The notes below the pieces were generated by a model. That model saw only the letters and a list, made by a program, of their open reading frames with translations. It did no database searches and was not told where the DNA came from. Made by a program: the position numbers and the translations under genes. Of a stretch of 64,000 nt of DNA, positions 8,407 to 18,825 are shown piece after piece. Every line of letters starts with the position of its first letter. Position 1 is the first letter of the stretch. The stretch lies in NCBI RefSeq assembly GCF_020519665.1, contig NZ_CP084703.1:1550001-1614000 (forward strand), read 5' to 3'. This DNA comes from Bacillus shivajii. GTDB taxonomy: Bacteria > Bacillota > Bacilli > Bacillales > Salisediminibacteriaceae.

Positions 8407-8937
8407 ATGTTAAAAATTCAAGAGATTCGTGAACTTATTAAACTTATTGATCAATCATCTATTAATGAATTTAAGTTTGAGCAGAATGGTTCAAAAGTTA
8501 CAATGAGAAAAGACATAAAAGGAAATGCGCAAGTTGAACCAACTCAACCTGTTCAAAACATGCAGCCAGTACAAGAAAGTACACAAATCGTTCCCGCAGC
8601 TAACCCTGTAGTTCAAGAGCAAGTTAAGTCTGAACCTGAAACAAAAGTAACCCAAGAGAAATCAGATGAAAAACCTGTCGAACAAGACCGTTCTGGATTA
8701 CATACAATTACATCACCGATGGTTGGAACGTTCTATGCTGCTCCGTCTCCTGATTCTGCTCCATATGTAAAAGTTGGTGACAAAGTAAAAACAGATTCTG
8801 TCGTTTGTATCGTTGAAGCTATGAAATTAATGAACGAAATCGAAGCAGAAGTTAACGGAGAGATCGTTGAAATTTTAGTGGAAAACGGACAGCTTGTAGA
8901 ATATGGACAAGAAATGTTCTTGGTTAAACCAGAATAG
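8407..8937 (+). CDS. accB: Biotin carboxyl carrier protein of acetyl-CoA carboxylase
   Basis: Carries the biotin that shuttles CO2 between biotin carboxylase and carboxyltransferase in the first step of fatty acid synthesis. It has an N-terminal helix region, a Pro/Gln/Glu-rich linker (about residues 40-97), and the biotinyl domain with EAMKLMNEI, biotin lysine at residue 140. I take ATG 8407 as start because GAGGAG at 8393-8398 is eight bases upstream; a GTG at 8398 overlaps that site. 176 residues. Followed after 11 bases by accC. Confidence 0.97.
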   Translation: MLKIQEIRELIKLIDQSSINEFKFEQNGSKVTMRKDIKGNAQVEPTQPVQNMQPVQESTQIVPAANPVVQEQVKSEPETKVTQEKSDEKPVEQDRSGLHTITSPMVGTFYAAPSPDSAPYVKVGDKVKTDSVVCIVEAMKLMNEIEAEVNGEIVEILVENGQLVEYGQEMFLVKPE

Positions 8938-8948
8938 GGGATGAGGAT

Positions 8949-10310
8949 ATGATCAAGAAAGTTCTAATAGCGAACAGAGGAGAAATAGCTGTACGGATAA
9001 TAAGAGCGTGTAAAGAGTTAGGGATAAAAACAGTTGCTGTATTTTCAACAGCTGATAGTGATGCTCTTCATGTTAGACTAGCTGATGAAGCGTATTGTAT
9101 AGGACCGACATCGTCAACCGACAGTTACCTAAACTTCACAAATATCATGAGTGTAGCTACATTGACTGAAGTCGATGCAATCCACCCTGGTTATGGGTTT
9201 TTAGCCGAAAATGCCGACTTCGCTGAAATTTGTGCGGCATGTAAAGTTACATTTATCGGACCGTCACCTGAAGCAATTAGTCAAATGGGTACAAAAGATG
9301 TAGCAAGGTCGACGATGCAAAAAGCAGGGGTTCCAACCGTTCCAGGCTCTGATGGAATTATTGAAGGCGTAGAAGAAGGTGTACGTGTAGCCGAGGAAAT
9401 TGGTTATCCTGTTATTATTAAAGCGACAGCAGGTGGTGGCGGAAAAGGAATCCGTGTAGCCAAAGATGAGGCTGAACTTAGAAAAGGAATTTCTGTTACA
9501 CAAAAGGAAGCAAAAGCGAACTTTGGAAACCCTGGTGTTTATTTAGAAAAATACATTGAAGATTTTCGCCATGTTGAAATTCAAATAATGGCTGACACAC
9601 ACGGTAACGTCATACACTTAGGTGAGAGAGATTGTACAATTCAACGTCGTCTTCAAAAATTAGTAGAAGAAACCCCGTCTCCAGCAATTGATGAAAAGAT
9701 GCGTCAAGAAATGGGAGGGGCTGCTGTTAGAGCAGCACAAGCTGTTGAATACGTTGGTGCAGGGACGATTGAATTTATTTATGACCACCGAGAAAACAAG
9801 TTTTACTTTATGGAAATGAATACACGTATTCAAGTAGAGCATCCTGTAACTGAGATGGTTACTGGGATCGACTTGATAAAAGAACAAATTTTAGTTGCCT
9901 CAGGGGAAAAGCTTTCCTATACTCAAGAGAAAGTCACCTTTAATGGATGGGCAATTGAATGTAGAATTAATGCAGAGAATCCCGATAAAAACTTCATGCC
10001 ATCGCCAGGAAAGATTGACATGTACTTGCCTCCAGGAGGCTTAGGTGTTAGAGTCGATAGTGCTGCTTTTCCTGGTTATACGATTTCTCCATATTACGAT
10101 TCAATGATTGCAAAAGTTATTACTTATGGAGAAACAAGAGAAGAAGCAGTTTCAAGAATGAAGCGCGCCCTCGGAGAATTTGTTATTGAAGGAATAGATA
10201 CAACGATTCCGTTCCACATAAGATTGTTTAATCATGAAGTCTTTGTAGGTGGTGACTTTAATACGAAATTTTTGGAACAATACTCTTTAAAGCCTGAACT
10301 AGAGGAGTAA
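8949..10310 (+). CDS. accC: Acetyl-CoA carboxylase, biotin carboxylase subunit
   Basis: ATP-dependent carboxylation of biotin on AccB. It has an N-terminal preATP-grasp domain ([17 protein letters not shown]), the glycine-rich ATP loop GGGGKG at residues 162-167, the [15 protein letters not shown] active-site segment, and a C-terminal biotin carboxylase domain. At 453 residues it is full length. The accA/accD carboxyltransferase genes are not in the window. The unlinked carboxyltransferase at 45.7 kb might borrow this subunit (inference). Confidence 0.97.
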   Translation: MIKKVLIANRGEIAVRIIRACKELGIKTVAVFSTADSDALHVRLADEAYCIGPTSSTDSYLNFTNIMSVATLTEVDAIHPGYGFLAENADFAEICAACKVTFIGPSPEAISQMGTKDVARSTMQKAGVPTVPGSDGIIEGVEEGVRVAEEIGYPVIIKATAGGGGKGIRVAKDEAELRKGISVTQKEAKANFGNPGVYLEKYIEDFRHVEIQIMADTHGNVIHLGERDCTIQRRLQKLVEETPSPAIDEKMRQEMGGAAVRAAQAVEYVGAGTIEFIYDHRENKFYFMEMNTRIQVEHPVTEMVTGIDLIKEQILVASGEKLSYTQEKVTFNGWAIECRINAENPDKNFMPSPGKIDMYLPPGGLGVRVDSAAFPGYTISPYYDSMIAKVITYGETREEAVSRMKRALGEFVIEGIDTTIPFHIRLFNHEVFVGGDFNTKFLEQYSLKPELEE

Positions 10311-10330
10311 TGTCTGAAAGGTGGAGGAAC

Positions 10331-10747
10331 ATGGAAAATCATTTAATTCACATGGCTAATGACAAAGAAGAGCTAGGGAAAGTAGAAATTTCACCAGAAG
10401 TCATTGAAGTCATTACAGGTTTAGCGGCATCAGAGATTGATGGTGTTGCAACAATGAGAGGGAATTTTGCTGCTGGTGTTGCAGAGCGTCTAGGTCGGAA
10501 GAATAACCACGGTAAAGGCGTTAAAGTTGACATGAGTGATGAAGGGATTGCTGTTGAAATTTTCGTTGTTACAAATTACGGTGTATCAATTCCGGAAGTT
10601 TGTAGCAAAATCCAAGAAAATATTTATCAAACGATAAAAAACATGACAGCAATTGAATTAACAGAAGTAAATGTTCACGTTGTAGGTGTTCACTTAGAGC
10701 AGAAAGTGGATCAAGAAGACAATACAAAGAAAGAACATGGAGCATAA
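10331..10747 (+). CDS. yqhY: Asp23/Gls24 family envelope stress protein
   Basis: 138-residue member of the Asp23/Gls24 family (DUF322), matching B. subtilis yqhY in position between accC and nusB. Family hallmarks are ISPEVIEVITGLAASEIDGV and KGVKVDMSDEGIAVEI. yqhY is known to be linked to acetyl-CoA carboxylase function in B. subtilis. I take ATG 10331 as start, since GGTGGAGG at 10319-10326 is well spaced; an upstream in-frame ATG at 10310 overlaps the accC stop region. Confidence 0.93.
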   Translation: MENHLIHMANDKEELGKVEISPEVIEVITGLAASEIDGVATMRGNFAAGVAERLGRKNNHGKGVKVDMSDEGIAVEIFVVTNYGVSIPEVCSKIQENIYQTIKNMTAIELTEVNVHVVGVHLEQKVDQEDNTKKEHGA

Positions 10748-10758
10748 TTTATAATCGT

Positions 10759-10820
10759 AAGGTCTGACTACCCCCTTTCTGAAACTTTCGTTTACGTAAG
10801 GAACAGTCAGACCTTTTTTA
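10759..10820 (+). terminator. Terminator of accB-accC-yqhY
   Basis: AAGGTCTGACT pairs with AGTCAGACCTTTTTT across a 38-base loop that can itself fold. It lies 12 bases after yqhY. Confidence 0.85.
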
Positions 10821-11069
10821 TCGATATAAATGATGGGCGAGATAACTACATCTACGAATCTACGTCGCAGTACATTGCTTATCATAGAAGGTAAGCTCTG
10901 TGTAATTTAGGAATACTTTTATAGGATGTTTAACATTGGCGTTAATTACAGAATGTGATCGAGTTTAGCTATAGTTCCATGGAGATTTGCCAAGGGTTGT
11001 TTATACATGGACTGTCTACAAAATAATTTTATACATAATAAAAATGGAAAATCATTTAGAGCTTCTGTA

Positions 11070-11097
11070 TTGAACGGTTAAGTTATGCTATTATCAT
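11070..11097 (+). promoter_or_regulatory. Candidate sigma-A promoter for nusB
   Basis: TTGAAC at 11070-11075 and TATCAT at 11092-11097 with a 16-base spacer. A transcript from here would have a leader of almost 200 bases before nusB. The remaining part of the 476-base gap 10821-11296 shows no gene or known RNA motif. Confidence 0.4.
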
Positions 11098-11296
11098 GTT
11101 GGTAGATATTTTTAAAAGTAAGTTTTAAAACTACAAATTTTTATTAAAACTATAGTTGGTAGCATAAGCGAAAAAAAGCTTTACTTATACAGAACGTGGT
11201 GTTGGCGAATTTGAAAATAACTTTTTGCCGTTTTAACTAATTATATCGCTTTCTGGTGATAATCTGCTAAGTTTTGTTTAAAGGAGACATTTATAG

Positions 11297-11698
11297 ATGA
11301 ATCGAAGAGTCGCAAGAATTAAGGCAGTACAATCTTTATATCAAATAGAAATGACTTCCGTCGATCCACAGGAAGCCATTCAAGCCGTATTAGAAGAAGG
11401 GGAAGAGGCGTCACCATTTTTAGAAGGTGTCGTATACGGAACGGTCGAACATCAAAGTGAGATCGATCCGTTATTAGAAGAGTCTTTAGCAAATTGGACG
11501 CTTTCTCGTATATCGAGAGTGGAGCGTGCAATTATGAGACTTGCTGTGTATGAAATGAAATGGCAAGAGGATATTCCGCACAATGTAAGCATAAATGAAG
11601 CGATTGATTTAGCGAAAGGCTTTAGTGGGGAAGAAGAACCAGGACGATTCGTCAATGGTGTCTTATCTAAAGTGGAGAAATCTTTAATGCAATCCTAA
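11297..11698 (+). CDS. nusB: Transcription antitermination protein NusB
   Basis: All-helical RNA-binding protein that works with NusE/S10 on boxA RNA in rRNA antitermination. Conserved family segments are RRVARIKAVQSLYQIE at the N terminus, LSRISRVERAIMRLAVYEM and VSINEAIDLAKGF...RFVNGVL. 133 residues, standard length. AAAGGAGAC lies ahead of the ATG. In B. subtilis nusB is also followed by folD; here a repeat element has come between them. Confidence 0.96.
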   Translation: MNRRVARIKAVQSLYQIEMTSVDPQEAIQAVLEEGEEASPFLEGVVYGTVEHQSEIDPLLEESLANWTLSRISRVERAIMRLAVYEMKWQEDIPHNVSINEAIDLAKGFSGEEEPGRFVNGVLSKVEKSLMQS

Positions 11699-11751
11699 TC
11701 TTGTTGCAAGGACATTGTTATGAATTCCAACATAACAATTTTCTTTTATAA

Positions 11752-12190
11752 AAAGGCGCTGTTAAAGTGCAATAATGTTGATAAAAGATTTTTTGTACAG
11801 TCGTTTCCTTTTTGAGAAGCGAAGGTGGTACTGTCTCTTCCTCTACAAGCATACTTTTTGGTGTGTATTCGTCGAGACAAATCGTAGCATATTCGACGAA
11901 GTAATCCTCTTTCCTGCGGGAAAAGCACGAGCTGAAGATCCACTTTGGAAAGTTTCATTCCAAAGTTAGCTGAAGCCGTGCCCGCGGCAAAGAAGACACC
12001 GTGAATTCATACGAAGTGAAGAATGAACGGATGTCGCACCTGTACCTAGAGGTGAAAGCGTCCACGGAGAGCGGCTCAAAAAACAACAACAAGCATGCTT
12101 ATTACCTGCTTAGAGCTGCTCCGACGCATACACTACTGTGTATTGCAAGCAGAGGAAGGGGCAAGCAACTTTAACAAAGCCTATAAAAAA
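11752..12190. repeat. Repeat family A, long copy between nusB and folD
   Basis: Starts AAAGGCGCTGTTAAAG and ends CTTTAACAAAGCCTATAA, imperfect inverted ends. Inside, GAGCTGAAGATCCA and TTAGCTGAAGCC flank a hairpin (ACTTTGG..CCAAAGT), as in the copy at 24825. Also contains the ATGTCGCACCTGTACCTAGA box near 12035. Short frames on both strands here have no ribosome sites. Confidence 0.75.
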
Positions 12191-12205
12191 TAAGGGGGAG
12201 TACTT

Positions 12206-13057
12206 ATGTCAGCAACAGTCATTTCAGGTAAGGAATTAGCGAAAAAGAAAAGAGAAGAATTAACACATGAAGTTGAAGGATTAAAAGGAAAAGGAGTAAC
12301 ACCGGGTTTAGCAGTTATTTTAATTGGTGAGGACCCTGCTTCACAATCCTATGTACGTTCAAAGCAAAAATCTTGTAAAGAAATTGGAGTTCACTCTGAA
12401 TTATATGAACTTCCTGAATCAACGACACAAGAGGAACTTTTAGAGCGTATTGATGCTTTAAATAAAGCAGAACATATCCACGGAATTCTTGTTCAATTAC
12501 CACTGCCAGATCAAATTTCTGAAGATGCTGTGATTGAAGCGATTGATCCAAATAAGGATGTAGATGGTTTTCATCCAAGTAATATCGGAAAAATGATGAT
12601 CGGTCAAGAAACATTCCTTCCTTGTACACCATTTGGAATTGTAGAGATGATTAAATCAAAAGAGATTGAAATTGAAGGAAAGCATGTTGTTGTAGTCGGT
12701 CGAAGTAATATCGTAGGAAAGCCAGTAGGACAACTTTTATTAAATGAAAATGCAACTGTTACATATTGTCATTCAAGAACGAAGAACATGAAGGAAATGA
12801 CTCGTTCAGCAGATATCCTTGTTGTAGCTGTAGGAAGAGCTCATTTCTTAGATGCAGACGCTATTAAGGAAGGAGCCGTTGTCATCGATGTTGGTGTAAA
12901 CAGAAATGATGAAGGAAAACTTGTTGGTGATGTCGTTTATGACAACGCAAAAGAAGTTGCTTCATACATCACTCCCGTACCAGGTGGAGTGGGACCAATG
13001 ACAATTACAATGCTTCTTCATAACACAGTAGAATCTGCAAAGCGAATAGTTAAGTAA
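12206..13057 (+). CDS. folD: Bifunctional methylenetetrahydrofolate dehydrogenase/cyclohydrolase
   Basis: Interconverts 5,10-methylene-THF, methenyl-THF and 10-formyl-THF. The N-terminal catalytic domain includes the YVRSKQKSC motif with the catalytic lysine and ILVQLPLP. The C-terminal NADP-binding domain has [17 protein letters not shown] and ends in [19 protein letters not shown]. At 283 residues it matches the B. subtilis enzyme. AAGGGGGAG precedes the ATG. It begins the folD-xseA-xseB-ispA-OLE-oapA-dxs gene series. Confidence 0.97.
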   Translation: MSATVISGKELAKKKREELTHEVEGLKGKGVTPGLAVILIGEDPASQSYVRSKQKSCKEIGVHSELYELPESTTQEELLERIDALNKAEHIHGILVQLPLPDQISEDAVIEAIDPNKDVDGFHPSNIGKMMIGQETFLPCTPFGIVEMIKSKEIEIEGKHVVVVGRSNIVGKPVGQLLLNENATVTYCHSRTKNMKEMTRSADILVVAVGRAHFLDADAIKEGAVVIDVGVNRNDEGKLVGDVVYDNAKEVASYITPVPGGVGPMTITMLLHNTVESAKRIVK

Positions 13058-13070
13058 GGGGTTTAACGCC

Positions 13071-14450
13071 ATGAATCAAGAAATATTGTCTGTTAGTGAG
13101 TTAACAAGGTTTGTTAAGCGACTCATTGATGGCGAACCTTACCTGCAGAATATATGGGTTCGTGCAGAAATTTCTAACTTTAAGAAACATAGCCGTGGCC
13201 ATATGTATTTCACATTAAAAGACGAAAAATCACGACTGAATTCTGTGATGTTTGCTGGTAATAACCGTTTTTTAAAGTTTACTCCTGAAAATGGAATGAG
13301 TATATTAGTGCGTGGAGATATTTCTGTGTATGAGCCACACGGTCAATATCAATTTTACGTAAAAGAGATGCAACCTGACGGCATTGGAAACTTATATTTA
13401 GCTTTCGAAGAGTTAAAGAAAAAGTTAGAATTCGCAGGTTTTTTCTCCCAAGAACGTAAGAAACCGATTCCTAATGTACCTGAATCGATTGCCGTTATTA
13501 CCTCTCCAACTGGAGCTGCAGTGAGAGATATCATCACAACGTTAAATAGGCGCTATCCGATAGCCAAAGTGACACTGCTTCCGGTCCTTGTTCAAGGACC
13601 GGAAGCAGCACCTTCTGTTGCTAATGCGATCCAACAAGCTAATGAAGCGAATATGTTTGATGTGATAATCGTTGGTCGAGGTGGGGGCTCTCTAGAAGAA
13701 TTATGGGCCTTTAACGAGCAAGTTGTGGCTGAAGCCATTTTTTACTCTAACGTCCCAGTAATATCTGCAGTAGGACATGAAACCGACATAACAATCAGTG
13801 ACTTTGTTGCTGATTTAAGGGCTCCAACGCCAACTGCAGCTGCAGAGATGGCAGTACCTGATCTTTTAGAGCTAGTAAAAACGGTAAATAACAATAAAGA
13901 TAGACTTATTCGTACAATGGAAACTCACGTGTCTAGAAAAAAAGATAAGTTAAATTATTTATTGAAATCATATGCTTTTCGTTACCCGAAACAGCTGATC
14001 GAACAAAAAGAGCAAGATCTTGATAGGCATGTTGAATCATTACGTAAAGAAGCATTAAGGACTATCTCAAACAGTCATGAAAAGCTTAACAACTTCGTAT
14101 CTAGACTTGAGAGAAGTCATCCTTACCATATGTTACGAGATGCAAAAGCGGAACATGCGAGATCAGAAGAGCGATTAGTCAAAAATCTGCAACAAATACT
14201 GAATGAAAAGCAATCAGCCTTCTCCGTGCAAGTTTCAAAACTGCAAGTACTAAGTCCATTAAGAATGATGGAACGCGGATTTAGTCTTGTTTATAAAGAA
14301 GATGAGCAACTAGTTAAAAGTATTAACGACGTAGATGAACAAACGGACCTTCGAATACGCCTTCAAGATGGTTATCTAAATTGCCAAGTATCTGAAAAAA
14401 AGGAAGTAGAGTTACCGAAAGTAAAGTGGGGTGAATATAATGACAAATAA
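13071..14450 (+). CDS. xseA: Exodeoxyribonuclease VII large subunit
   Basis: Catalytic subunit of the single-strand-specific exonuclease. It has an N-terminal OB-fold (about residues 1-100), a catalytic core with [13 protein letters not shown] and [15 protein letters not shown] and [25 protein letters not shown], and a long coiled-coil C-terminal region. 459 residues. The stop overlaps the start of xseB, indicating coupled translation. Confidence 0.97.
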   Translation: MNQEILSVSELTRFVKRLIDGEPYLQNIWVRAEISNFKKHSRGHMYFTLKDEKSRLNSVMFAGNNRFLKFTPENGMSILVRGDISVYEPHGQYQFYVKEMQPDGIGNLYLAFEELKKKLEFAGFFSQERKKPIPNVPESIAVITSPTGAAVRDIITTLNRRYPIAKVTLLPVLVQGPEAAPSVANAIQQANEANMFDVIIVGRGGGSLEELWAFNEQVVAEAIFYSNVPVISAVGHETDITISDFVADLRAPTPTAAAEMAVPDLLELVKTVNNNKDRLIRTMETHVSRKKDKLNYLLKSYAFRYPKQLIEQKEQDLDRHVESLRKEALRTISNSHEKLNNFVSRLERSHPYHMLRDAKAEHARSEERLVKNLQQILNEKQSAFSVQVSKLQVLSPLRMMERGFSLVYKEDEQLVKSINDVDEQTDLRIRLQDGYLNCQVSEKKEVELPKVKWGEYNDK

Positions 14451-14685
14451 AGGAAATGATCAAGAAGAGTTAACTTTTGAAGAGGCAATGGAGAAGCTTG
14501 AGTCTGTGGTTGGGAAATTGGAAGAAGGCGATGTACCATTAGAAGAAGCGATTTCCATGTTTCAAGAAGGAATGAAACTTTCGCAATATTGTCACGAAAG
14601 ATTGCAGAACGTAGAAAAACAAATGACGCAAGTTTTAGATCAAGATGGAGAAGTTTCTACTTTTGAAGTTGATGGGGAGAGTTAG
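14440..14685 (+). CDS. xseB: Exodeoxyribonuclease VII small subunit
   Basis: Small helical subunit that binds the coiled coil of Xse[21 protein letters not shown] and [15 protein letters not shown] are the family signatures. I take ATG 14440 as start, since GGGGTGA at 14428-14434 is suitably spaced; a GTG at 14431 overlaps that site. 81 residues. The start lies inside the xseA 3' end and the stop is one base before the ispA start. Confidence 0.95.
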   Translation: MTNKGNDQEELTFEEAMEKLESVVGKLEEGDVPLEEAISMFQEGMKLSQYCHERLQNVEKQMTQVLDQDGEVSTFEVDGES

Positions 14686-14686
14686 T

Positions 14687-15574
14687 GTGAATAACATCGA
14701 ACTAGAACAGTTTATGAAAACTGAAAAAGAAGTAATTGATAAAAAATTACCTATTTACATAGAGTCACTACAATCCCCTGAGAAGTTGAAGGCCTCAATG
14801 ATCTATTCTTTAGAGGCAGGGGGCAAACGTGTTAGACCACTTCTATTATTAGCAACGTTACACGGTTTTTCTAAGCCGTTAGAAATTGGGTATGACGTAG
14901 CAAGTGCTCTTGAAATGGTGCATACGTATTCATTGATTCATGATGACCTACCTTCTATGGATGATGATGATTTAAGAAGAGGAAAGCCAACCAATCATAT
15001 CATTTACGGGGAAGCGATGGCGACTTTAGCAGGAGATGCACTACTTACGAAGAGCTTTCAACTGATTTCTTGTTCAGAGCATTTAACAAGTGAGCGGAAA
15101 GTAGACCTCATTCAGCGTATTTCTAGAGCGATTGGACCCGAAGGAATGGTCGGTGGACAAGTTGCAGATATGGAAGCGGAAGGAAAGAGTTTACAAGCAG
15201 AAGACTTACAACAAATTCATGAACGAAAAACAGGTGACTTATTAGCAGTTGCGGTTGAAGCGGGTGCTATGATAGCTGAGGCTGACGTAGAGGATGTTCA
15301 GTTACTTCGTCAATTTGCACAGCATGTTGGGCTCGCTTTCCAAATTAAAGACGATATTCTAGATATCGAAGGTGATGAAGAAGAGTTAGGAAAACCAGTC
15401 GGTAGTGATGAAGATAATGATAAAAACACATACCCAAAACTGTTAGGCTTAGATGGAGCAAAGGAAAAACTAGAATACCATCTTACTGAAGCAAAAAAAT
15501 GCTTATATCAGACGTCTACGAATCATACACTTTTAAAAGAACTTGCCGATTATATCGGCTCTCGAGTCAATTGA
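14687..15574 (+). CDS. ispA: Farnesyl diphosphate synthase (geranyltranstransferase)
   Basis: Condenses IPP with DMAPP and GPP to farnesyl diphosphate for isoprenoid lipids and quinones. First aspartate-rich motif DDLPSMD at residues 86-92; second, KDDILD, near residue 225; GGKRVRP at 45-51. I choose GTG 14687, one base after the xseB stop, with GGGGAGA upstream; an ATG at 14645 lies inside xseB. 295 residues. The OLE RNA gene and dxs follow, keeping two isoprenoid genes around the RNA. Confidence 0.96.
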   Translation: MNNIELEQFMKTEKEVIDKKLPIYIESLQSPEKLKASMIYSLEAGGKRVRPLLLLATLHGFSKPLEIGYDVASALEMVHTYSLIHDDLPSMDDDDLRRGKPTNHIIYGEAMATLAGDALLTKSFQLISCSEHLTSERKVDLIQRISRAIGPEGMVGGQVADMEAEGKSLQAEDLQQIHERKTGDLLAVAVEAGAMIAEADVEDVQLLRQFAQHVGLAFQIKDDILDIEGDEEELGKPVGSDEDNDKNTYPKLLGLDGAKEKLEYHLTEAKKCLYQTSTNHTLLKELADYIGSRVN

Positions 15575-15627
15575 GTAAAATCATGTCAAACGTGGAAGAA
15601 TAATGCTGTATATACATTGGTTGTTTG

Positions 15628-15657
15628 TTGTTTTGCCACGATATATCATGCTATACT
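15628..15657 (+). promoter_or_regulatory. Candidate promoter of the OLE RNA
   Basis: TATACT at 15652-15657 with TTGTTT at 15628-15633, an 18-base spacer. Transcription would start near 15664, just ahead of the closing helix of the RNA. Confidence 0.5.
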
Positions 15658-15659
15658 AT

Positions 15660-16256
15660 ATTTAGTTACCGAGTGGTGCAGTATTCTAGTCGGTTCTCCA
15701 TTTTCGAAAGCGGGCCTAAAAATCCGCTAAAGGGCACATCGATGAAGTTCCTAGTTTTGGCTTGAGGCGCCCAGCCTTGGGTCCTAACTGGGAGTAAAGG
15801 CTGTAGGGCGATCCACAAAGGCATGTGGGCGATGACCCTGCGCCGCGGAGGCCTTTCGTGGTGGTATCCGTACCCGCGGATCACTATGACGCAAGGTATG
15901 AACCTGCTATGCAAGTACGGGAACTTGTGAGCAGCGTAGCCTGCCTTGAGTGGGGGGCGAGGGGATTATGAATGCTAGGTTGTATATCGAACTCATTCAT
16001 ATGAAATCGACCCTGCAAAAGAGGATAGAAAATGGCTAAGGAACTGTCGAGGAAAACTCCTAGACTGTTTCACTTTTCGGACATTTAAAGAGGATTATAG
16101 TGCGTTCTAAGTGGTAATCCAGTCTGACGTTTGGTGACAGCGTCAAGGTAGGCTTAAAGGGAAACCGCCACAGCGGCGACGCTGAGGTGCTTACTTGGGA
16201 AAACCTACTGGACCTAAGGCGCAGTTTTTACTCTTTAAATGACCACTCGGATACAT
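15660..16256 (+). ncRNA. ole: OLE RNA (Ornate, Large, Extremophilic)
   Basis: A stretch of about 590 bases lacks any plus-strand gene, is G-rich, and is full of local pairing, quite unlike the AT-rich gaps elsewhere. The ends pair: CCGAGTGGT at 15669-15677 with ACCACTCGG at 16242-16250, nine perfect pairs. Other helices: ATCCG/CGGAT within 15866-15881, CTGCT..AAGT/ACTT..AGCAG around 15904-15933, and CAGCGTC 16138-16144 with GACGCTG 16178-16184. OLE RNA is known from extremophilic Firmicutes at about 600 nucleotides, encoded among folD, xseA, ispA and dxs and next to the gene for its membrane partner OapA. This matches that setting exactly. OLE ribonucleoprotein sits at the membrane and is linked to cold, ethanol and Mg2+ tolerance. 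Ends are approximate. A reverse-strand frame at 15666-15914 is a by-product. Confidence 0.93.
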
Positions 16257-16298
16257 AATAATGTTTCGAACTGATATGAAGAGGAACGATGTATATAA

Positions 16299-16922
16299 AT
16301 GAAGGAATCTGTTAGAAAGTCACTACGTTGGAGCACAATGATAGCCGTTATCACCTTGGTGTTAGCGGCTGTTTTTGCTATTGTGTCAACATCGATATTA
16401 AGTGGTGTATCCTGGGGTTTTGGGATGGTCATTGTATTATTAATTGTGTTTATCGGTGTTTTTGTTGATACAATAGGCGTAGCAGCGACTGCTGCGAAGG
16501 AACAACCTTTTCATGCCATGGCAGCAGAGAGACTGCCAGGTGCAAAACAAGCAGTACAAATTACCCGAAATGCAGACAAGTTTGCAAACTTTTGTAATGA
16601 TGTGATTGGTGATATTGCTGGGGTTATTAGTGGAACTGCTTCAGCTTATGTCGTATTAAGATTTTCTTTACAAATAGGTTATGAAGAGGGAACGACGATA
16701 CAGTTCCTTATATCTGTTGTATTTACAGCTATTGTTGCTGCACTGACTGTTGGTGGAAAATCTGTCGGAAAAACATTAGCTATTCAATATTCAACAGAAA
16801 TCATATATCATGTGGGTAGATTATTTTACTTTTTAGAGGTAAAATTGAGGATAGTCATCTTTGATGGTAAAAAACGTAAAAAGCAAAAGAAACATAATAA
16901 TAAGAAAAAATTACGAAAGTGA
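16299..16922 (+). CDS. oapA: OLE-associated membrane protein OapA
   Basis: 207-residue protein with about four hydrophobic segments: roughly residues 14-34 and 40-62, then, after the conserved AAKEQPFHAMAAERLPGAKQ loop, 105-125 and 138-160. The very basic tail ends in KKRKKQKKHNNKKKLRK. It resembles the DUF21 membrane domain of CorB/CNNM-type proteins. OapA binds OLE RNA and brings it to the membrane (established for the B. halodurans protein). The ATG is 12 bases from GAGGAA, a long spacing. An out-of-frame ATG at 16289 opens an eight-codon frame overlapping the start. dxs follows after nine bases. Confidence 0.92.
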   Translation: MKESVRKSLRWSTMIAVITLVLAAVFAIVSTSILSGVSWGFGMVIVLLIVFIGVFVDTIGVAATAAKEQPFHAMAAERLPGAKQAVQITRNADKFANFCNDVIGDIAGVISGTASAYVVLRFSLQIGYEEGTTIQFLISVVFTAIVAALTVGGKSVGKTLAIQYSTEIIYHVGRLFYFLEVKLRIVIFDGKKRKKQKKHNNKKKLRK

Positions 16923-16931
16923 GGGTTTTTC

Positions 16932-18821
16932 TTGGATTTGTCTAGCATTAAAGACCCAGAATTTTTAAAGCAATGCAGCAAAACCGAATTGGAAGACCTT
17001 GCTCAAGATATTCGTGACTTCTTAATTGAAAACCTTTCAGTTACTGGAGGTCACCTTGGGCCCAACTTAGGTGTTGTAGAACTAACATTAGTATTACATC
17101 AATTATATGACAGCCCAAAAGATAAATTCTTGTGGGATGTAGGTCACCAAGCATATGTTCATAAAATATTGACAGGTCGTGCAGACCAGTTTGATCAATT
17201 ACGTCAATATAAAGGATTGTGTGGATTCCCAAAAAGGTCAGAAAGTAAGCATGACGTTTGGGAAACTGGTCATAGCTCGACATCATTATCAGCTGCAATG
17301 GGAATGGCTGTTGCTAGAGATATAAAAGGAACTGATGAGAGCATTATTCCGATTATTGGTGATGGGGCACTAACCGGAGGTATGGCGTTGGAAGCGCTTA
17401 ACCATATCGGACATGAACAAACAGATTTGACCGTTGTTTTAAACGACAATGAAATGTCAATTGCTCCAAATGTCGGTGCTTTACATAACGTTCTTGGTAG
17501 GATGAGAACGGCTGGAAAGTATCGTAAAGCAAAAGAAGAATTAGAAATGCTAATTAAACGTATCCCAGCATTTGGAGGTAGATTAGCGACAACAGCTGAA
17601 AGAGTAAAAGATAGTCTGAAATACTTACTCGTTTCTGGCATGTTCTTTGAAGAGTTAGGGTTTACTTATTTAGGTCCAGTTGACGGTCACGACTACGATG
17701 ACTTAATTAGTAACATGAATTATGCAAAGAAAACAAAAGGACCTGTCCTTGTTCATGTTATTACGAAAAAAGGCAAAGGTTATGCTCCAGCTGAAAATGA
17801 CGCAAAAGGGACATGGCACGGTTTAGGACCATATAAAATTGAATCTGGTGAAGTGGTGAAAAAGCCAGGACCTCCAAGTTATAGTGGCGTGTTTGCCGAG
17901 TCGCTTAAAAAGGTTGCTCGACAAGACGAACGAGTAGTTGCTTTAACAGCAGCAATGCCTGGAGGAACGAAGTTGGATGTATTTGCAAATGAATTTCCAG
18001 ATCGAATGTTTGATGTTGGAATTGCTGAGCAACATGCAACGACAATGGCTGCGGGTCTGGCAACGCAAGGGTTGAAACCAGTTTTTGCGGTTTATTCTAC
18101 CTTCTTGCAAAGAGGTTACGATCAGCTCGTCCATGATGTTTGTCGCCAAAATTTAAATGTCTTTTTTGCTATCGACCGTGCCGGTTTAGTCGGTGCCGAT
18201 GGTGAAACACATCAAGGAGTATTTGATGTTTCTTATTTAAGGCATTTACCAAACATGAAAATATTAATGCCAAAAGATGAAAATGAGTTGCAACATTTAG
18301 TATATACAGCGGTATGTCATGATGATGGACCAATTGCCGTTCGTTACCCTAGAGGAAATGGATTTGGCGTAAAAATGGATGAAAGTTTAAAAGAAATTCC
18401 AATTGGAAAATGGGAAATCCTCAAGGAAGGGTCAGACTTATCTATCCTTGCGTACGGTACGATGATTCCAGTTGCAATGGAAGCAGCGGACATTCTCGAA
18501 AAGGACGGAATTCATGTTGAAGTTGTAAATGCTAGGTCAATTAAACCATTAGATGATGACATGTTAAAACAATTTGCAATGGAAAACCGTCCGCTATTAA
18601 CAATTGAAGAAGGTGCTCTCCTCGGAGGCTTCGGCAGTGCAGTAGTCGAACATTTCCATGCAAAGCATCACCACAACATGGTAGTGGAAAGTATGGGAAT
18701 CCCAGATCGATATATCGAGCACGGAAGTGTCCCTGAGCTGTTAGAAGAGGTTGGATTGACACCTCAAGCAGTAGCGGAACGAGTGGAACAGATTCTTCCT
18801 AAGAAAAGGAAACGAGCGTAA
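16932..18821 (+). CDS. dxs: 1-deoxy-D-xylulose-5-phosphate synthase
   Basis: Thiamine diphosphate enzyme joining pyruvate and glyceraldehyde-3-phosphate in the first step of the MEP isoprenoid pathway. [14 protein letters not shown] near residue 40, the ThDP/Mg motif GDGALTGG at 143-150, and the transketolase C-terminal domains are all present. At 629 residues it is full length. The start is TTG at 16932, reading [12 protein letters not shown] as in relatives, with GTGAGGG upstream overlapping the oapA stop. Confidence 0.97.
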   Translation: MDLSSIKDPEFLKQCSKTELEDLAQDIRDFLIENLSVTGGHLGPNLGVVELTLVLHQLYDSPKDKFLWDVGHQAYVHKILTGRADQFDQLRQYKGLCGFPKRSESKHDVWETGHSSTSLSAAMGMAVARDIKGTDESIIPIIGDGALTGGMALEALNHIGHEQTDLTVVLNDNEMSIAPNVGALHNVLGRMRTAGKYRKAKEELEMLIKRIPAFGGRLATTAERVKDSLKYLLVSGMFFEELGFTYLGPVDGHDYDDLISNMNYAKKTKGPVLVHVITKKGKGYAPAENDAKGTWHGLGPYKIESGEVVKKPGPPSYSGVFAESLKKVARQDERVVALTAAMPGGTKLDVFANEFPDRMFDVGIAEQHATTMAAGLATQGLKPVFAVYSTFLQRGYDQLVHDVCRQNLNVFFAIDRAGLVGADGETHQGVFDVSYLRHLPNMKILMPKDENELQHLVYTAVCHDDGPIAVRYPRGNGFGVKMDESLKEIPIGKWEILKEGSDLSILAYGTMIPVAMEAADILEKDGIHVEVVNARSIKPLDDDMLKQFAMENRPLLTIEEGALLGGFGSAVVEHFHAKHHHNMVVESMGIPDRYIEHGSVPELLEEVGLTPQAVAERVEQILPKKRKRA

Positions 18822-18825
18822 CAGA

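Noticed and set aside
11746-11969. Short frames on both strands between nusB and folD
   Set aside because: They lie in a family A repeat, lack ribosome sites and have no family-like sequence.
15666-15914. 82-residue reverse-strand frame inside the OLE RNA
   Set aside because: It is antisense to a structured RNA, has no ribosome site and atypical composition; an effect of the G-rich RNA sequence.
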